A stretch of DNA of 64,000 nt from NCBI GenBank assembly GCA_035433705.1, contig DAORVK010000004.1:1-64000 (forward strand). The letters run 5' to 3'. Numbering within the stretch: the first letter of the stretch is position 1; every line of letters begins with the position of its first letter. The position numbers were made by a program, and so were the translations under genes. Shown here in pieces: positions 1 through 8,595 of this stretch. This stretch comes from CADEFQ01 sp035433705. GTDB taxonomy: Bacteria > Pseudomonadota > Gammaproteobacteria > Steroidobacterales > Steroidobacteraceae. The notes beneath the pieces were generated by a model. That model was not told the origin of the DNA. It worked only from the letters and a program-made list of their open reading frames with translations, and did not search any database.

Positions 1-2
1 GA

Positions 3-809
3 GCCGGTTGGCTCGAGGTGCGTCCCTCGGGGCGCACGACGCTCGTGGGCTCGTTCCTCAACATGTTCGGGAGCGCACGCCCGGTCAGCCGCATTGATGC
101 AGCGGAGGGCACATTCCGGTTCATTGTCCCCCCGCAGTGGGACGATACGGAAGGCGAGACGACGGTGACCGGTCGTGTGCTCGGCGACTCGATGGCGGGG
201 ACGATCGACTACGCCAACGGCAAGTCGTTCGTCTTCCGTGGCGAGCGTGCTCCTGCACTTCGACGCAGTAAATCCCCACGATGGGATCGTCCGATCCCAC
301 TTTTCAATGGGCGCGACCTGTCGGGCTGGAAGGCGTACGGTCCTGGTGCGGACAATTGGGCTGCCGACCAAGGCGTGCTGCGCAATGGAGGCCGCGGAGC
401 CAATCTCGTCACCGAGCGCGCCTTCACTGACTTCAGGCTCCACGCGGAATTCAGGTATCCAGAGGAGGGCAACAGCGGAATCTATCTGCGGGGACGTTAC
501 GAGGTGCAGATGGAGGACACGCCGGGAACGGAACCGGGTGTTCTGGGCATTGGATCAATTTACGGACATCTCGTTCCCAACGAGCTGGCTGCGCTGGGTC
601 CCGACCGATGGCAGTCACTTGATATCACGCTCATCGGACGGCGCGTGACGGTCGTGCTCAACGGCAAGGCAGTCATTGCAGACCAACTCATCCCCGGTCC
701 GACGGGGGGAGCGATCGACAGTCACGAAGGGCTTCCCGGACCCATTTATCTGCAGGGTGATCATGGCCCGGTCGAGTTCCGCAACATCGTCATCACGCCT
801 GCAAGGTGA
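3..809 (+). CDS. DUF1080 (3-keto-disaccharide hydrolase-like) protein, 5' truncated
   Basis: The frame is open to the left edge of the window, so the N-terminus is missing. A GTG at 18 is only an internal possibility. The last ~170 residues form a DUF1080 domain, a concanavalin-like beta-sandwich. The hallmarks are PLFNGRDLSGWK, then NSGIYLRGRYEVQ, then GPIYLQGDHGPVEFRNI at the C-terminus. Family members are usually secreted and bind or cleave sugars; some act on 3-keto-glycosides. The ~80 residues before the domain are an extra segment I do not recognise. The next gene begins 91 bp downstream on the same strand, so shared transcription is possible but not shown. Confidence 0.8.
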   Translation, partial: AGWLEVRPSGRTTLVGSFLNMFGSARPVSRIDAAEGTFRFIVPPQWDDTEGETTVTGRVLGDSMAGTIDYANGKSFVFRGERAPALRRSKSPRWDRPIPLFNGRDLSGWKAYGPGADNWAADQGVLRNGGRGANLVTERAFTDFRLHAEFRYPEEGNSGIYLRGRYEVQMEDTPGTEPGVLGIGSIYGHLVPNELAALGPDRWQSLDITLIGRRVTVVLNGKAVIADQLIPGPTGGAIDSHEGLPGPIYLQGDHGPVEFRNIVITPAR

Positions 810-900
810 CGCGCGGCGGTCGTACGCCGGGTGCATTGGAGATTTGCCCGGCGTAAGCTGACGGCGGCAATCAGGGACGATTCCGAAGGCGAGGCTTGCG

Positions 901-2028
901 ATGACTGACACTCTGTGGATCGGCACGCGCAAAGGTCTTTTCGCGTTGCGCCGGCAGCCGCGCGGCTGGAAGCTGACAGGTCCGCAGTTTCTCGGGCATA
1001 TCGTGCATCATGTCGTGCAAGACCCGCGCGAACCGAAGCGCCTGGTGATGGCGGCGAAGACCGGCCATCTCGGGCCGACGATTTACTTCTCCACCGATCG
1101 CGGCAAGTCCTGGAAGGAGAGTGCGCAGCCGCCCGCCTTCCCGAAAGTGGCCGAGGGCGAGAAGGGCCGCGCCGTGCAAACGACGTTCTGGCTGACCGCC
1201 GGCCACGCGTCGCAAAGCGGCACCTGGTACTGCGGTACCGCGCCGCCGGGGCTCTTTCGTTCCGGGGATCATGGCGCCACCTGGACGGCGGTCACCGGAT
1301 TCAACGACAACCCGATGTACTCAAAATGGGCGGCCGGATTCGCGACGCCCGGTGGCGAGTTGCTGCATTCCGTGCTGGTCGATCCGCGCGACCCGCAGCA
1401 TCTGTATCTGTCACTTTCGGTGGGCGGTACTTTCGAGTCGACCGATGGCGGCGCGAACTGGTCCCCGCTCAATCAGGGCGTGCACGCCGATTTCCTGCCC
1501 GATCCCGAGGCGCCGTGGGGCCACGATCCGCACCTGGTCGCGATGCATCCGCAGCAGCCCGACCGCTTGTATCAGCAGAATCACTGCGGCATCTACCGGC
1601 TCGATCGGCCGGCGTCCCGGTGGCAGCGTATCGGCGACAACATGCCGCGCAAGATCCGGGACATCGGCTTTCCGATCGTGCTGCACGCCGAAAACCCGGA
1701 CATCGCCTGGGTATTTCCGATGGACGGCACGACCGTGTGGCCGCGCACCAGCGTCGACGGCAAGCCCGCCGTTTACATGACGCGCGATGGCGGGCGCAAA
1801 TGGCAGCGTCAGGATGCGGGCTTTCCGCGCTCGCAGGCCTGGTGGACCGTGTTGCGACAAGCGATGTGTCGGGATGACCGCAAAGGCCCCGGCCTCTATC
1901 TCGGCAACACGAACGGCGAGGTCTGGGGCAGCGCGGAGGGTGGCGCTCGCTGGCGGAATCTCGCGCGACACTTGCCGCAGATCTATTCCTTGACCTTCGC
2001 TGCGTCCCGGGGCCGCGGCCATGCCTGA
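901..2028 (+). CDS. BNR/sialidase-like beta-propeller repeat protein
   Basis: The 375-residue protein starts with WIGTRKGLFALRR and contains repeated Asp-box-like motifs such as STDRGKSW, SGDHGATW, STDGGANW and TRDGGRKW. These are the signature of BNR/VPS10-type beta-propellers. No N-terminal signal peptide is visible, so it is probably cytoplasmic. The enzymatic residues of true sialidases cannot be confirmed, and such proteins are often annotated generically as exo-alpha-sialidase or glycosyl hydrolase. Its stop codon overlaps the start of the sulfur-carrier gene by 8 bp, which implies translational coupling. A purine-rich stretch (gaaggcgagg) lies ahead of the ATG. The substrate is unknown. 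Confidence 0.8.
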   Translation: MTDTLWIGTRKGLFALRRQPRGWKLTGPQFLGHIVHHVVQDPREPKRLVMAAKTGHLGPTIYFSTDRGKSWKESAQPPAFPKVAEGEKGRAVQTTFWLTAGHASQSGTWYCGTAPPGLFRSGDHGATWTAVTGFNDNPMYSKWAAGFATPGGELLHSVLVDPRDPQHLYLSLSVGGTFESTDGGANWSPLNQGVHADFLPDPEAPWGHDPHLVAMHPQQPDRLYQQNHCGIYRLDRPASRWQRIGDNMPRKIRDIGFPIVLHAENPDIAWVFPMDGTTVWPRTSVDGKPAVYMTRDGGRKWQRQDAGFPRSQAWWTVLRQAMCRDDRKGPGLYLGNTNGEVWGSAEGGARWRNLARHLPQIYSLTFAASRGRGHA

Positions 2029-2320
2029 TGCCGCTCCAGAAACCCGCGCGGTTCCGCCCTGTACCGTGCGCGTCGCGAGCCCGCTTCGTTCCTACACTGG
2101 CGGCGCAGCGCAGGTCGCCGCCGACGGTTCTGATTTGAGCGCGGTGTTGGCGTGTCTCGATGCCGCATATCCCGGGATGCGCTTTCGCATGATCGATGAG
2201 CAAGAGTGCATCCGTCCCCACATTCGCCTCTTCGTCAACGGCAATGAGGCGCTGCGACTCGATGCCGCCGTCAGGCCGGGCGATACGGTGCACCTCGTTT
2301 GCGCGCTGAGCGGCGGTTGA
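2021..2320 (+). CDS. MoaD/ThiS-family ubiquitin-like sulfur carrier
   Basis: The 99-residue protein ends in the diglycine tail LSGG. Together with the motifs VNGNEALRLDAAVRPGDTV and VHLVCALSGG, this identifies a beta-grasp sulfur carrier of the MoaD/ThiS type. In this family the C-terminal glycine is adenylated by an E1-like enzyme and then thiocarboxylated. That partner is encoded immediately downstream. About 25 residues precede the usual beta-grasp start. The gene overlaps the BNR gene by 8 bp. The pathway served (molybdopterin, thiamine or something else) cannot be read from the sequence, because no other pathway genes are present. Confidence 0.85.
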   Translation: MPDAAPETRAVPPCTVRVASPLRSYTGGAAQVAADGSDLSAVLACLDAAYPGMRFRMIDEQECIRPHIRLFVNGNEALRLDAAVRPGDTVHLVCALSGG

Positions 2321-2325
2321 GGGTC

Positions 2326-3477
2326 GTGGAGGCCCGTCTCACGCCTGCCGATCGGGAACGTTATCACCGGCATCTGGTATTGAGTGAGTTCGGTGTCGCC
2401 GGCCAGGAGAGGCTCAAGGCGGCCAAGGTGCTCGTCGTCGGCGGTGGCGGCCTCGGTTCGGCCGCATCCCTTTATCTCGCCGCCACCGGAGTCGGAACAC
2501 TCGCTCTCGTGGATTTCGACAAGGTCGACCTCAGCAATCTGCAGCGGCAGGTGTTGTATGGCAGTGCCGATATCGGCCGATCCAAAGCGTTGCGCGGCCA
2601 GGCGCGGCTGCAGGAGCTGAATCCGGACATCTCCATCGTGGCGCACGACTGCGAGGTGACAGCCGGCAATGTCATGGATCTGATTCGACCTTACCATCTC
2701 GTCGTCGATGGCACCGATCGCCTGAGCACGCGCTATCAGGTCAACGATGCCTGCGTGCTGCAACGGAAGATGCTCGTGTCGGCGGCAATCCATCGCTTCG
2801 AGGGCCAGACCTTCAGCTATGTGCCGGACTGCGGACCCTGCTATCGCTGCATTTTCCCGTCAGCCGGGGAGGGCGTCACACCCAACTGCGCCGAGGCCGG
2901 TGTGCTGGGCGTGCTGCCCGGCATCCTGGGCACCGTGCAAGCGACCGAGGCGATCAAGCTGCTGGCCGGATTCGGCGAGCCGCTGATCGGGAGGCTCCTG
3001 ACGGTCGACGCGCTGACGATGCGATTCGATGAGTTCAAGGTCACCCGCCGCGCCGACTGCGCGGTGTGCGGCGACCAACCGACGATTCGTGCGCCGCAGG
3101 AAAGCGCCGCACCCGTTTGCAGCGCCGACCAGCGTGCCCGCATCCGGAAGGTGAGCCCCACGGATTTGCGGAGCTTGTTGGCACGCGGGCACGTGCGCGT
3201 CGTCGACGTGCGTGAGCCCACAGAGTTCGCCACCGCCTGCCTGCCCGAGAGCCGCAATGTGCCGTTGGGCCTGCTGCTGCGGGATCTGCCGGCGCTGCTC
3301 CACGCCGCACGGGCGGAGGGCGACGACGTCGTGTTCCTGTGCCGCAGCGGCGGGCGCAGCCAGATGGCGTGCGAGCAGGCCGCTGCCGCAGGCCTGGCTG
3401 CGCCGCTCAATCTTGCCGGTGGCCTCCTCGCGTGGGCGCGTGACGTCGATTCCGGATTCGAGGTTCCGCTCCCCTGA
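2326..3477 (+). CDS. ThiF/MoeB-family adenylyltransferase fused to rhodanese
   Basis: An N-terminal ThiF/MoeB domain (about residues 1-245) carries the nucleotide-binding GGGGLGSAAS loop, DFDKVDLSNLQRQ and zinc-ligand pairs CGPCYRC and CAVCG. A C-terminal rhodanese domain (about 280-380) carries the persulfide loop CRSGGRS with the active cysteine present. This MoeB-R architecture adenylates a sulfur-carrier C-terminus and delivers persulfide sulfur to it. I place the start at GTG 2326, giving MEARLTPADRERYHRH, a typical MoeB beginning. TTG codons at 2299 and 2317 would overlap the sulfur-carrier gene. Function as activator of the upstream carrier is inferred from adjacency and family knowledge. 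Confidence 0.85.
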   Translation: MEARLTPADRERYHRHLVLSEFGVAGQERLKAAKVLVVGGGGLGSAASLYLAATGVGTLALVDFDKVDLSNLQRQVLYGSADIGRSKALRGQARLQELNPDISIVAHDCEVTAGNVMDLIRPYHLVVDGTDRLSTRYQVNDACVLQRKMLVSAAIHRFEGQTFSYVPDCGPCYRCIFPSAGEGVTPNCAEAGVLGVLPGILGTVQATEAIKLLAGFGEPLIGRLLTVDALTMRFDEFKVTRRADCAVCGDQPTIRAPQESAAPVCSADQRARIRKVSPTDLRSLLARGHVRVVDVREPTEFATACLPESRNVPLGLLLRDLPALLHAARAEGDDVVFLCRSGGRSQMACEQAAAAGLAAPLNLAGGLLAWARDVDSGFEVPLP

Positions 3478-3564
3478 CGAGCGGCCTTCAGCCCGCGGGT
3501 CCGGCCGCGGATGTCCGGTTCGTGGACTATCATTCTGCGCACCAGCCGCTGCCAGCCGTGAAAC

Positions 3565-4629
3565 ATGAGAGATCGCCGCATTTGCCATTTCCAGAGGAAC
3601 CTTCGCATCGAGCGCGACAACGCGGCTCTGTACACCCGTCTGGCAGAGCTCGCTGCCGAACCGCAACTCGCGCGCGCGTACCGACGCATTGCCGAAGGCG
3701 AGCAGCAGAGCGCGAGCTTCTGGCAGACGCAGCTGCGCGATCTGGGCGTGGAGGCGCCTGCCTCGCGACCACGGCTGCGGGTAAAGGTGCTCGGCACGCT
3801 GGCGAAGTGGTTTGGCGCGGGTTTCGTGATGCCGACGGTGGTACGGCTCGAACACGCCGATCACATCGACACGCCCGTCGATCGCGCCCGCCATCGCGAG
3901 CACTTCGTGGCCGTCGACGACCGCGGTTCGCTCGTCTACCGGCAGCGCGGCGCCAGCGGCAATACCCTGCGGGCCTCGGTGCTCGGCGCCAACGACGGAC
4001 TCGTGTCCAACGCCAGTCTGGTGATGGGGATGGCGGGCGCCGCGAGCGACAATGGCGTGGTGCTGCTGGCGGGCCTCGCGGGGCTGATTGCGGGCGCCTG
4101 TTCGATGGCACTGGGCGAGTGGCTTTCGGTCGAAAGTTCGCGGGAGTTCTACCAGGCGCAGATCACCGCGCGCGCTGAGCGCCTGGCGGTTGCGCCCGAG
4201 GAGGGTGAGCGTTCGATCGCGAACATCTACCGCGCCAAAGGTCTCGAGAGTGCCAAGGCTGATCAACTGGCGGAGCATCTGACTGACAATCTGGCGACGG
4301 CGCTCGATACGCTGGTGCGCGAGGATCTGGGCGTGGATCCCGCCGATCTGGGCGGATCGGCGTGGAGTGCCGCCATCTCCTCGTTCTGCTTCTTCGCATT
4401 GGGCGCGATCTTCCCGGTCGCGCCTTATCTTGTCCTGGGCGGTGACATTGCCCTGTTCACGAGCATGGGCACGACATTCGTGGGCCTGTGCCTGATCGCG
4501 ATCGGCACGTCGCTCTTCACCGGGCGCAGCCTCGTGTTCTCGATCGCGCGCCAGCTCCTGATCACCGCGGCGGCAGCTGCGATCACTTTCAGTATCGGGT
4601 ACCTGCTCGGCACGGCGGTAGCCGGCTAG
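3565..4629 (+). CDS. Ferritin-like domain fused to VIT1/CCC1 iron/manganese transporter
   Basis: Residues 1-80 form a helical, Glu-rich segment (ERDNAALYTRLAE, AEGEQQSASFW) resembling a rubrerythrin/ferritin-like domain. From about residue 130 the protein matches VIT1/CCC1 with SVLGANDGLVSNASLVMGMAGA, GEWLSVESSREF and three hydrophobic C-terminal segments. VIT1 members move Fe2+ or Mn2+ out of the cytoplasm. The ferritin-like head is known in the membrane-bound ferritin/VIT1 group and probably senses or oxidises the metal. ATG 3565 is chosen because it begins just before the helical domain. The next gene, terC, is also a metal-export-type membrane protein. Confidence 0.85.
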   Translation: MRDRRICHFQRNLRIERDNAALYTRLAELAAEPQLARAYRRIAEGEQQSASFWQTQLRDLGVEAPASRPRLRVKVLGTLAKWFGAGFVMPTVVRLEHADHIDTPVDRARHREHFVAVDDRGSLVYRQRGASGNTLRASVLGANDGLVSNASLVMGMAGAASDNGVVLLAGLAGLIAGACSMALGEWLSVESSREFYQAQITARAERLAVAPEEGERSIANIYRAKGLESAKADQLAEHLTDNLATALDTLVREDLGVDPADLGGSAWSAAISSFCFFALGAIFPVAPYLVLGGDIALFTSMGTTFVGLCLIAIGTSLFTGRSLVFSIARQLLITAAAAAITFSIGYLLGTAVAG

Positions 4630-4684
4630 CGCTATGGGTGCCGGGGCATGATAGTGTCCGACTGCATTTTGGAAGGGGAGGGGA

Positions 4685-5413
4685 ATGGAATTCGCGTCGC
4701 CGGAGTTCTGGATCGCCGTTGGCCAGATCATCGTCATCGACATCCTGCTCGGCGGCGACAACGCGGTGGTCATCGCGCTCGCCTCGCGCCGCCTGCCCCA
4801 GGCGCAACGCAAGCAGGCGATTTTCTGGGGTGTGTTCGGTGCCGTCGCACTGCGTGTGGCGCTGATCTACTTCGCGCTGCAGTTGTTGCGCGTACCGTTT
4901 TTGAAGCTGGGTGGCGGGCTTCTGTTGCTGTGGATCGGCGTCAAGCTGCTGCTGCCGCAGAAGGAAGGCGGAGGCCACGACATCGACGCCAGCACGCATC
5001 TGCTCGGCGCCGTCCGCACGATCATTGTCGCCGACGCGGTCATGAGCCTCGACAATGTCATCGCCATCGCGGCGGCGGCCAAGGATCATGTCGGGCTCGT
5101 GGTGTTCGGTCTGGTCGTGAGCGTGCCGATCATCGTGTGGGGCAGCCAGTTCGTCCTGAAGCTGATGGACCGGTTTCCGGTCGTCATCGTCGCCGGCGCG
5201 GCGCTGCTCGGCTGGATCGCCGGCGACATGATCGCCCACGACGTCGTGCTGAAGGAACGCGTGGCGGCGCTGCTGCCCGGACTTTGGGTGTATGCCGCAC
5301 CCGTGGCCGGTGCAGTGCTGGTCGTGGCGATCGGCAAACTCCTGGCGGCGAGTCGTCCGGCGGCGCCCGCCGCGGCCGGGCCCATCGATCTCGCTCGTCG
5401 CGACGACGAATGA
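4685..5413 (+). CDS. TerC-family (YjbE-like) integral membrane protein
   Basis: The 242-residue, strongly hydrophobic protein carries the TerC motifs DILLGGDNAVVIALASRRLP and ADAVMSLDNVIAIAAAA, with acidic residues inside membrane helices as expected for metal binding. The family is linked to Mn2+ export and to metalation of secreted enzymes. A strong ribosome-binding site (aaggggagggga) stands 5-8 nt before the ATG. The 55-bp gap upstream is too short for a yybP-ykoY manganese riboswitch and none is visible. The stop overlaps an ATG belonging to the uspA reading frame, so the genes are likely cotranscribed. Confidence 0.87.
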   Translation: MEFASPEFWIAVGQIIVIDILLGGDNAVVIALASRRLPQAQRKQAIFWGVFGAVALRVALIYFALQLLRVPFLKLGGGLLLLWIGVKLLLPQKEGGGHDIDASTHLLGAVRTIIVADAVMSLDNVIAIAAAAKDHVGLVVFGLVVSVPIIVWGSQFVLKLMDRFPVVIVAGAALLGWIAGDMIAHDVVLKERVAALLPGLWVYAAPVAGAVLVVAIGKLLAASRPAAPAAAGPIDLARRDDE

Positions 5414-5424
5414 AGGGAAAATCC

Positions 5425-5853
5425 ATGCTGACTCTGCTGATCGCCATCGACGGCTCACCGTATTCCGACCGTGCGGTCAACTACGCGGTGGCCCGCGCCG
5501 CAGCCACGCGCGAGAGCGTGCATGTGCACTTGCTCAACGTGCAGATGCCGCTCGCCGGCGTGAACGTCAAGCTCTTCATCAGCCAGGAGAGCCAGCAGGC
5601 ACACTACCGCGAGGAGGGCATGGCGGTGCTCGCCGCGCCGCGCAAGCGCCTGGCCGAAGCCGGTATTGCCTGCGAGTTCCACATCGGCGTCGGCGATCCC
5701 GGGCAGGTGATCGTCGAATACGCAGGCAGCAAGCATTGCGACGAAGTGGTGATGGGCACGCACGGACGCGGCTTCCTCGGCGGCGTGGTGATGGGGTCGG
5801 TCGCACAGCGGGTCGTGCAGCTCGCCTCCATGCCCGTGGTGCTGGTGAAGTGA
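5425..5853 (+). CDS. Universal stress protein, UspA family
   Basis: The 142-residue single Usp domain begins MLTLLIAIDGSPYSDRAV and ends with MGTHGRGFLGGVVMGSVA. This matches the ATP-binding pattern G-x2-G-x9-G(S/T) of ATP-binding Usp proteins. ATG 5425 is preferred over ATG 5410, because a ribosome-binding site (gaaggga) lies about 7 nt before it and the translation then begins exactly at the first beta-strand. The gene follows terC directly. The role is general stress tolerance; no specific ligand can be inferred. Confidence 0.87.
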   Translation: MLTLLIAIDGSPYSDRAVNYAVARAAATRESVHVHLLNVQMPLAGVNVKLFISQESQQAHYREEGMAVLAAPRKRLAEAGIACEFHIGVGDPGQVIVEYAGSKHCDEVVMGTHGRGFLGGVVMGSVAQRVVQLASMPVVLVK

Positions 5854-5872
5854 TGGTTGGCGACATCCGGGC

Positions 5873-8578
5873 GTGAGCGCAGTTGCGCCGGGCGTCGAGT
5901 CGACTTCACTCGCGCTGACGCCGCAGGGCCATCTGCAACTGCAGGGCGACCCCGAGTCGCCGCCGCTGGCGGCGGAATTGCTGGACCGTCTCACCGCCGC
6001 GTTCGATCGCGGCCCCGGCCATGGGCTGCTCGAACTGGGCGCGCGCGAGGTCGGCACTGTGCTGCCACCGGTGCTCGCGTACTGGCGGGAATTTGCAGCG
6101 CGCTACGTGACGGCGCTCTGCGCCACGGCGGAGGGCGCCGAGATCGCCGTCGCTGCCCCGGATGCGACGACGCTTGATTCCCTCGTTGCCGATGTACCTC
6201 CGATGCGCGGCGCGGAGTACCTGTCGCCGGGGGTTCTCGCGGCGCTGTGGGCCGGGATCGACGCCGCGGTGCACGAGGCGCTCGCCAGGTCGAAGCTGCG
6301 GCTGCCGGATCTGCTCAAGCGCTGGCATCCCTCCTGGAATCTCGTTGGCAGGGTGAACTTCAATCTGGCCGAAAACCGCAAGGACCCGCAGGCGCCCTTT
6401 GCGTTTCTCGCCACGTACACCGCGCGGCTGTCGGCGTACGGCAAGGCGCAACACCAGCCACTGTCGGCGGCGCTCGCGGAATTCTCCGGTGGTCACAGAA
6501 AGGCACAGCTGCTGTCGCTGCTGCTGCCGGTGCAACGGGCGGCACAGCAGTGCGAATGGCTGCACGAGATGGTTGAGGCGGGCGAAATCTATCACCCGCT
6601 GCGCTGGCTGCCCGAGGATGCGTTGCGCTTCCTGCGCGATGTGCCGAAGCTCGAAGCGAGCGGCGTCGTCGTGCGCATGCCGGGAGCCTGGCAAGCCGGA
6701 AGGCCGGCGCGGCCGCGCGTCACGTCGGTCGTCGGTTCCACGGCGCCCTCAACACTCGGCCTCGATGCCATGCTCGATTTCCGGATGGCCGTGACTCTGG
6801 AGGGCGAAGCGCTCACTCCGGCCGAGATCGAGACACTGCTGAAGAGTGCCCATGGCCTGCAGCTGATTCGCGGCCGCTGGGTCGAGGTGGACGCGAGGAA
6901 GCTGGGTGCCGTGGTGGAGCGCTTTCGTTCCATCGAGAAGCTCGCGGCAAAAAATGGACTGACTTTCGCTGAGGCCATGCGCCTGGTGGCGGGCGCGGGT
7001 CTCGCCGATGGCCTCGAGGCTGATAGCGCGCAATGGGCCGAGATCAGTGCGGGTGCCTGGCTGGCGCAAACGCTGCAAAGCCTGCGCCAGCCGGAAGGAT
7101 TGGCACGAGTCGATCCGGGCACAGCACTCCAGACCGGCTTGCGGCCGTATCAGCAGACCGGTGTGCGCTGGCTGTATCTTCTGACGAGGCTCGGGCTCGG
7201 GGCCTGTCTCGCCGATGACATGGGTTTGGGCAAGACGATCCAGACACTCGCGCTATTGCTGGTTCTGAAGCAGGAGCAGGCGAGAACCGGCGGGCCGCGA
7301 TCCGCGGCGCTCATCGTGGCGCCGGCATCGCTGCTCGCCAACTGGGCCGCGGAAGCCGCGCGCTTTGCGCCGGATCTGCGCGTGCTGATCGCGCATCCAT
7401 CGGTACAGTCGACGCAGGAATTGCGCGACCTCGACAGCGCTGCATTCGAAGCCGTGGATCTGGTTATCACGAGCTACGCCACACTGCTGCGCCTGCCGGT
7501 GCTGTCGCACATCCACTGGCGTGTCGTGATCGCGGACGAGGCGCAGGCGATCAAGAATCCCGCGGCGAGGCAGACGCGCCACTTGAAGAGCCTGAAGGCG
7601 GGTGCGCGCATTGCGCTCACCGGCACACCGGTGGAAAACCGCCTGTCCGATCTCTGGTCGCTGTTCGACTTCACGCACCCGGGCCTGCTGGGGTCGCAGA
7701 AGGTGTTCGCCGATTTCACCAAACGACTGGCGGGCACGGAGCACTTCGCGCCGCTGCGCAATCTCGTCCGGCCCTACATCCTGCGCCGCCTGAAGTCGGA
7801 CAAGCGTGTCATCGCCGACTTGCCCGACAAGACGGAGCTTGACGCGTGGTGTTCTCTGGCGCCGGTGCAGGCGGCGCTCTATCAGCAGTCTGTGCAGGAA
7901 CTGGCCGGTGCGCTGGAAGATACGGACGGCATCGCGCGCAGGGGTGTCGTCCTCGCCTTCCTCATGCGCTTCAAACAGATCTGCAACCACCCCTCACAGT
8001 GGCTTGGAGATGCGGCCTGGCGCGCTGAAGACAGCGGCAAGTTCGCGCGCCTGCGGGAACTGGCCGAGGTCGCGCGCGACAAGCAGGAGAAGATGCTGGT
8101 CTTCACGCAGTTTCGTGAGACCACCGGGCCGCTGGCTGCTTTTCTCGGCACGATCTTCGGGCGTGAGGGCCTGGTGCTGCACGGCGGGACGCCAGTGGCC
8201 CGGCGGCGCGAGCGGGTCGAGCGCTTTCAGAACGACGAATCGACGCCATTCTTCGTGCTGTCGCTGAAGGCGGGGGGATCGGGATTGAACCTGACCGCGG
8301 CTTCCCATGTGATCCACTTCGACCGCTGGTGGAATCCGGCGGTGGAGAATCAGGCGACCGATCGCGCGTACCGCATCGGCCAGCGCCGCAACGTGCTGGT
8401 GCACAAGTTCATCTGCCGCGGAACCGTGGAGGAGCGCATCGATGCGCTGATTGAATCGAAGCAGCAGCTGGTGAAGGATGTGCTTGAGGGTGGAGCCGAA
8501 CTGCTGCTCACGGAAATGAGCGATCGCGAACTGCTGGAGCTGGTGCGGCTGGACATCCACGCTGCACGGCAAGACTGA
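5873..8578 (+). CDS. SNF2-family DNA-dependent ATPase/helicase
   Basis: The 901-residue protein has a ~400-residue N-terminal region of unknown fold followed by the complete SNF2 ATPase core. The Walker A-like loop DDMGLGKTIQ is near residue 447, ADEAQ (motif II) near 553, and ALTGTPVENRLSDLWSLFDF follows. The C-terminal lobe has SGLNLTAASHVIHFDRWWNP near 803 and ATDRAYRIGQ. Such proteins translocate on double-stranded DNA and remodel nucleoprotein; some bacterial members (RapA) recycle RNA polymerase. It starts with GTG 5873, 19 bp after uspA, and is followed 17 bp later by a SWIM zinc-finger gene, its usual partner in bacteria. Confidence 0.88.
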   Translation: MSAVAPGVESTSLALTPQGHLQLQGDPESPPLAAELLDRLTAAFDRGPGHGLLELGAREVGTVLPPVLAYWREFAARYVTALCATAEGAEIAVAAPDATTLDSLVADVPPMRGAEYLSPGVLAALWAGIDAAVHEALARSKLRLPDLLKRWHPSWNLVGRVNFNLAENRKDPQAPFAFLATYTARLSAYGKAQHQPLSAALAEFSGGHRKAQLLSLLLPVQRAAQQCEWLHEMVEAGEIYHPLRWLPEDALRFLRDVPKLEASGVVVRMPGAWQAGRPARPRVTSVVGSTAPSTLGLDAMLDFRMAVTLEGEALTPAEIETLLKSAHGLQLIRGRWVEVDARKLGAVVERFRSIEKLAAKNGLTFAEAMRLVAGAGLADGLEADSAQWAEISAGAWLAQTLQSLRQPEGLARVDPGTALQTGLRPYQQTGVRWLYLLTRLGLGACLADDMGLGKTIQTLALLLVLKQEQARTGGPRSAALIVAPASLLANWAAEAARFAPDLRVLIAHPSVQSTQELRDLDSAAFEAVDLVITSYATLLRLPVLSHIHWRVVIADEAQAIKNPAARQTRHLKSLKAGARIALTGTPVENRLSDLWSLFDFTHPGLLGSQKVFADFTKRLAGTEHFAPLRNLVRPYILRRLKSDKRVIADLPDKTELDAWCSLAPVQAALYQQSVQELAGALEDTDGIARRGVVLAFLMRFKQICNHPSQWLGDAAWRAEDSGKFARLRELAEVARDKQEKMLVFTQFRETTGPLAAFLGTIFGREGLVLHGGTPVARRRERVERFQNDESTPFFVLSLKAGGSGLNLTAASHVIHFDRWWNPAVENQATDRAYRIGQRRNVLVHKFICRGTVEERIDALIESKQQLVKDVLEGGAELLLTEMSDRELLELVRLDIHAARQD

Positions 8579-8595
8579 TCAAAGGGGGGCTGCGC

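Noticed and set aside
4630..4684. Manganese (yybP-ykoY) riboswitch before terC
   Set aside because: The intergenic space is only 55 bp and shows no conserved riboswitch core.
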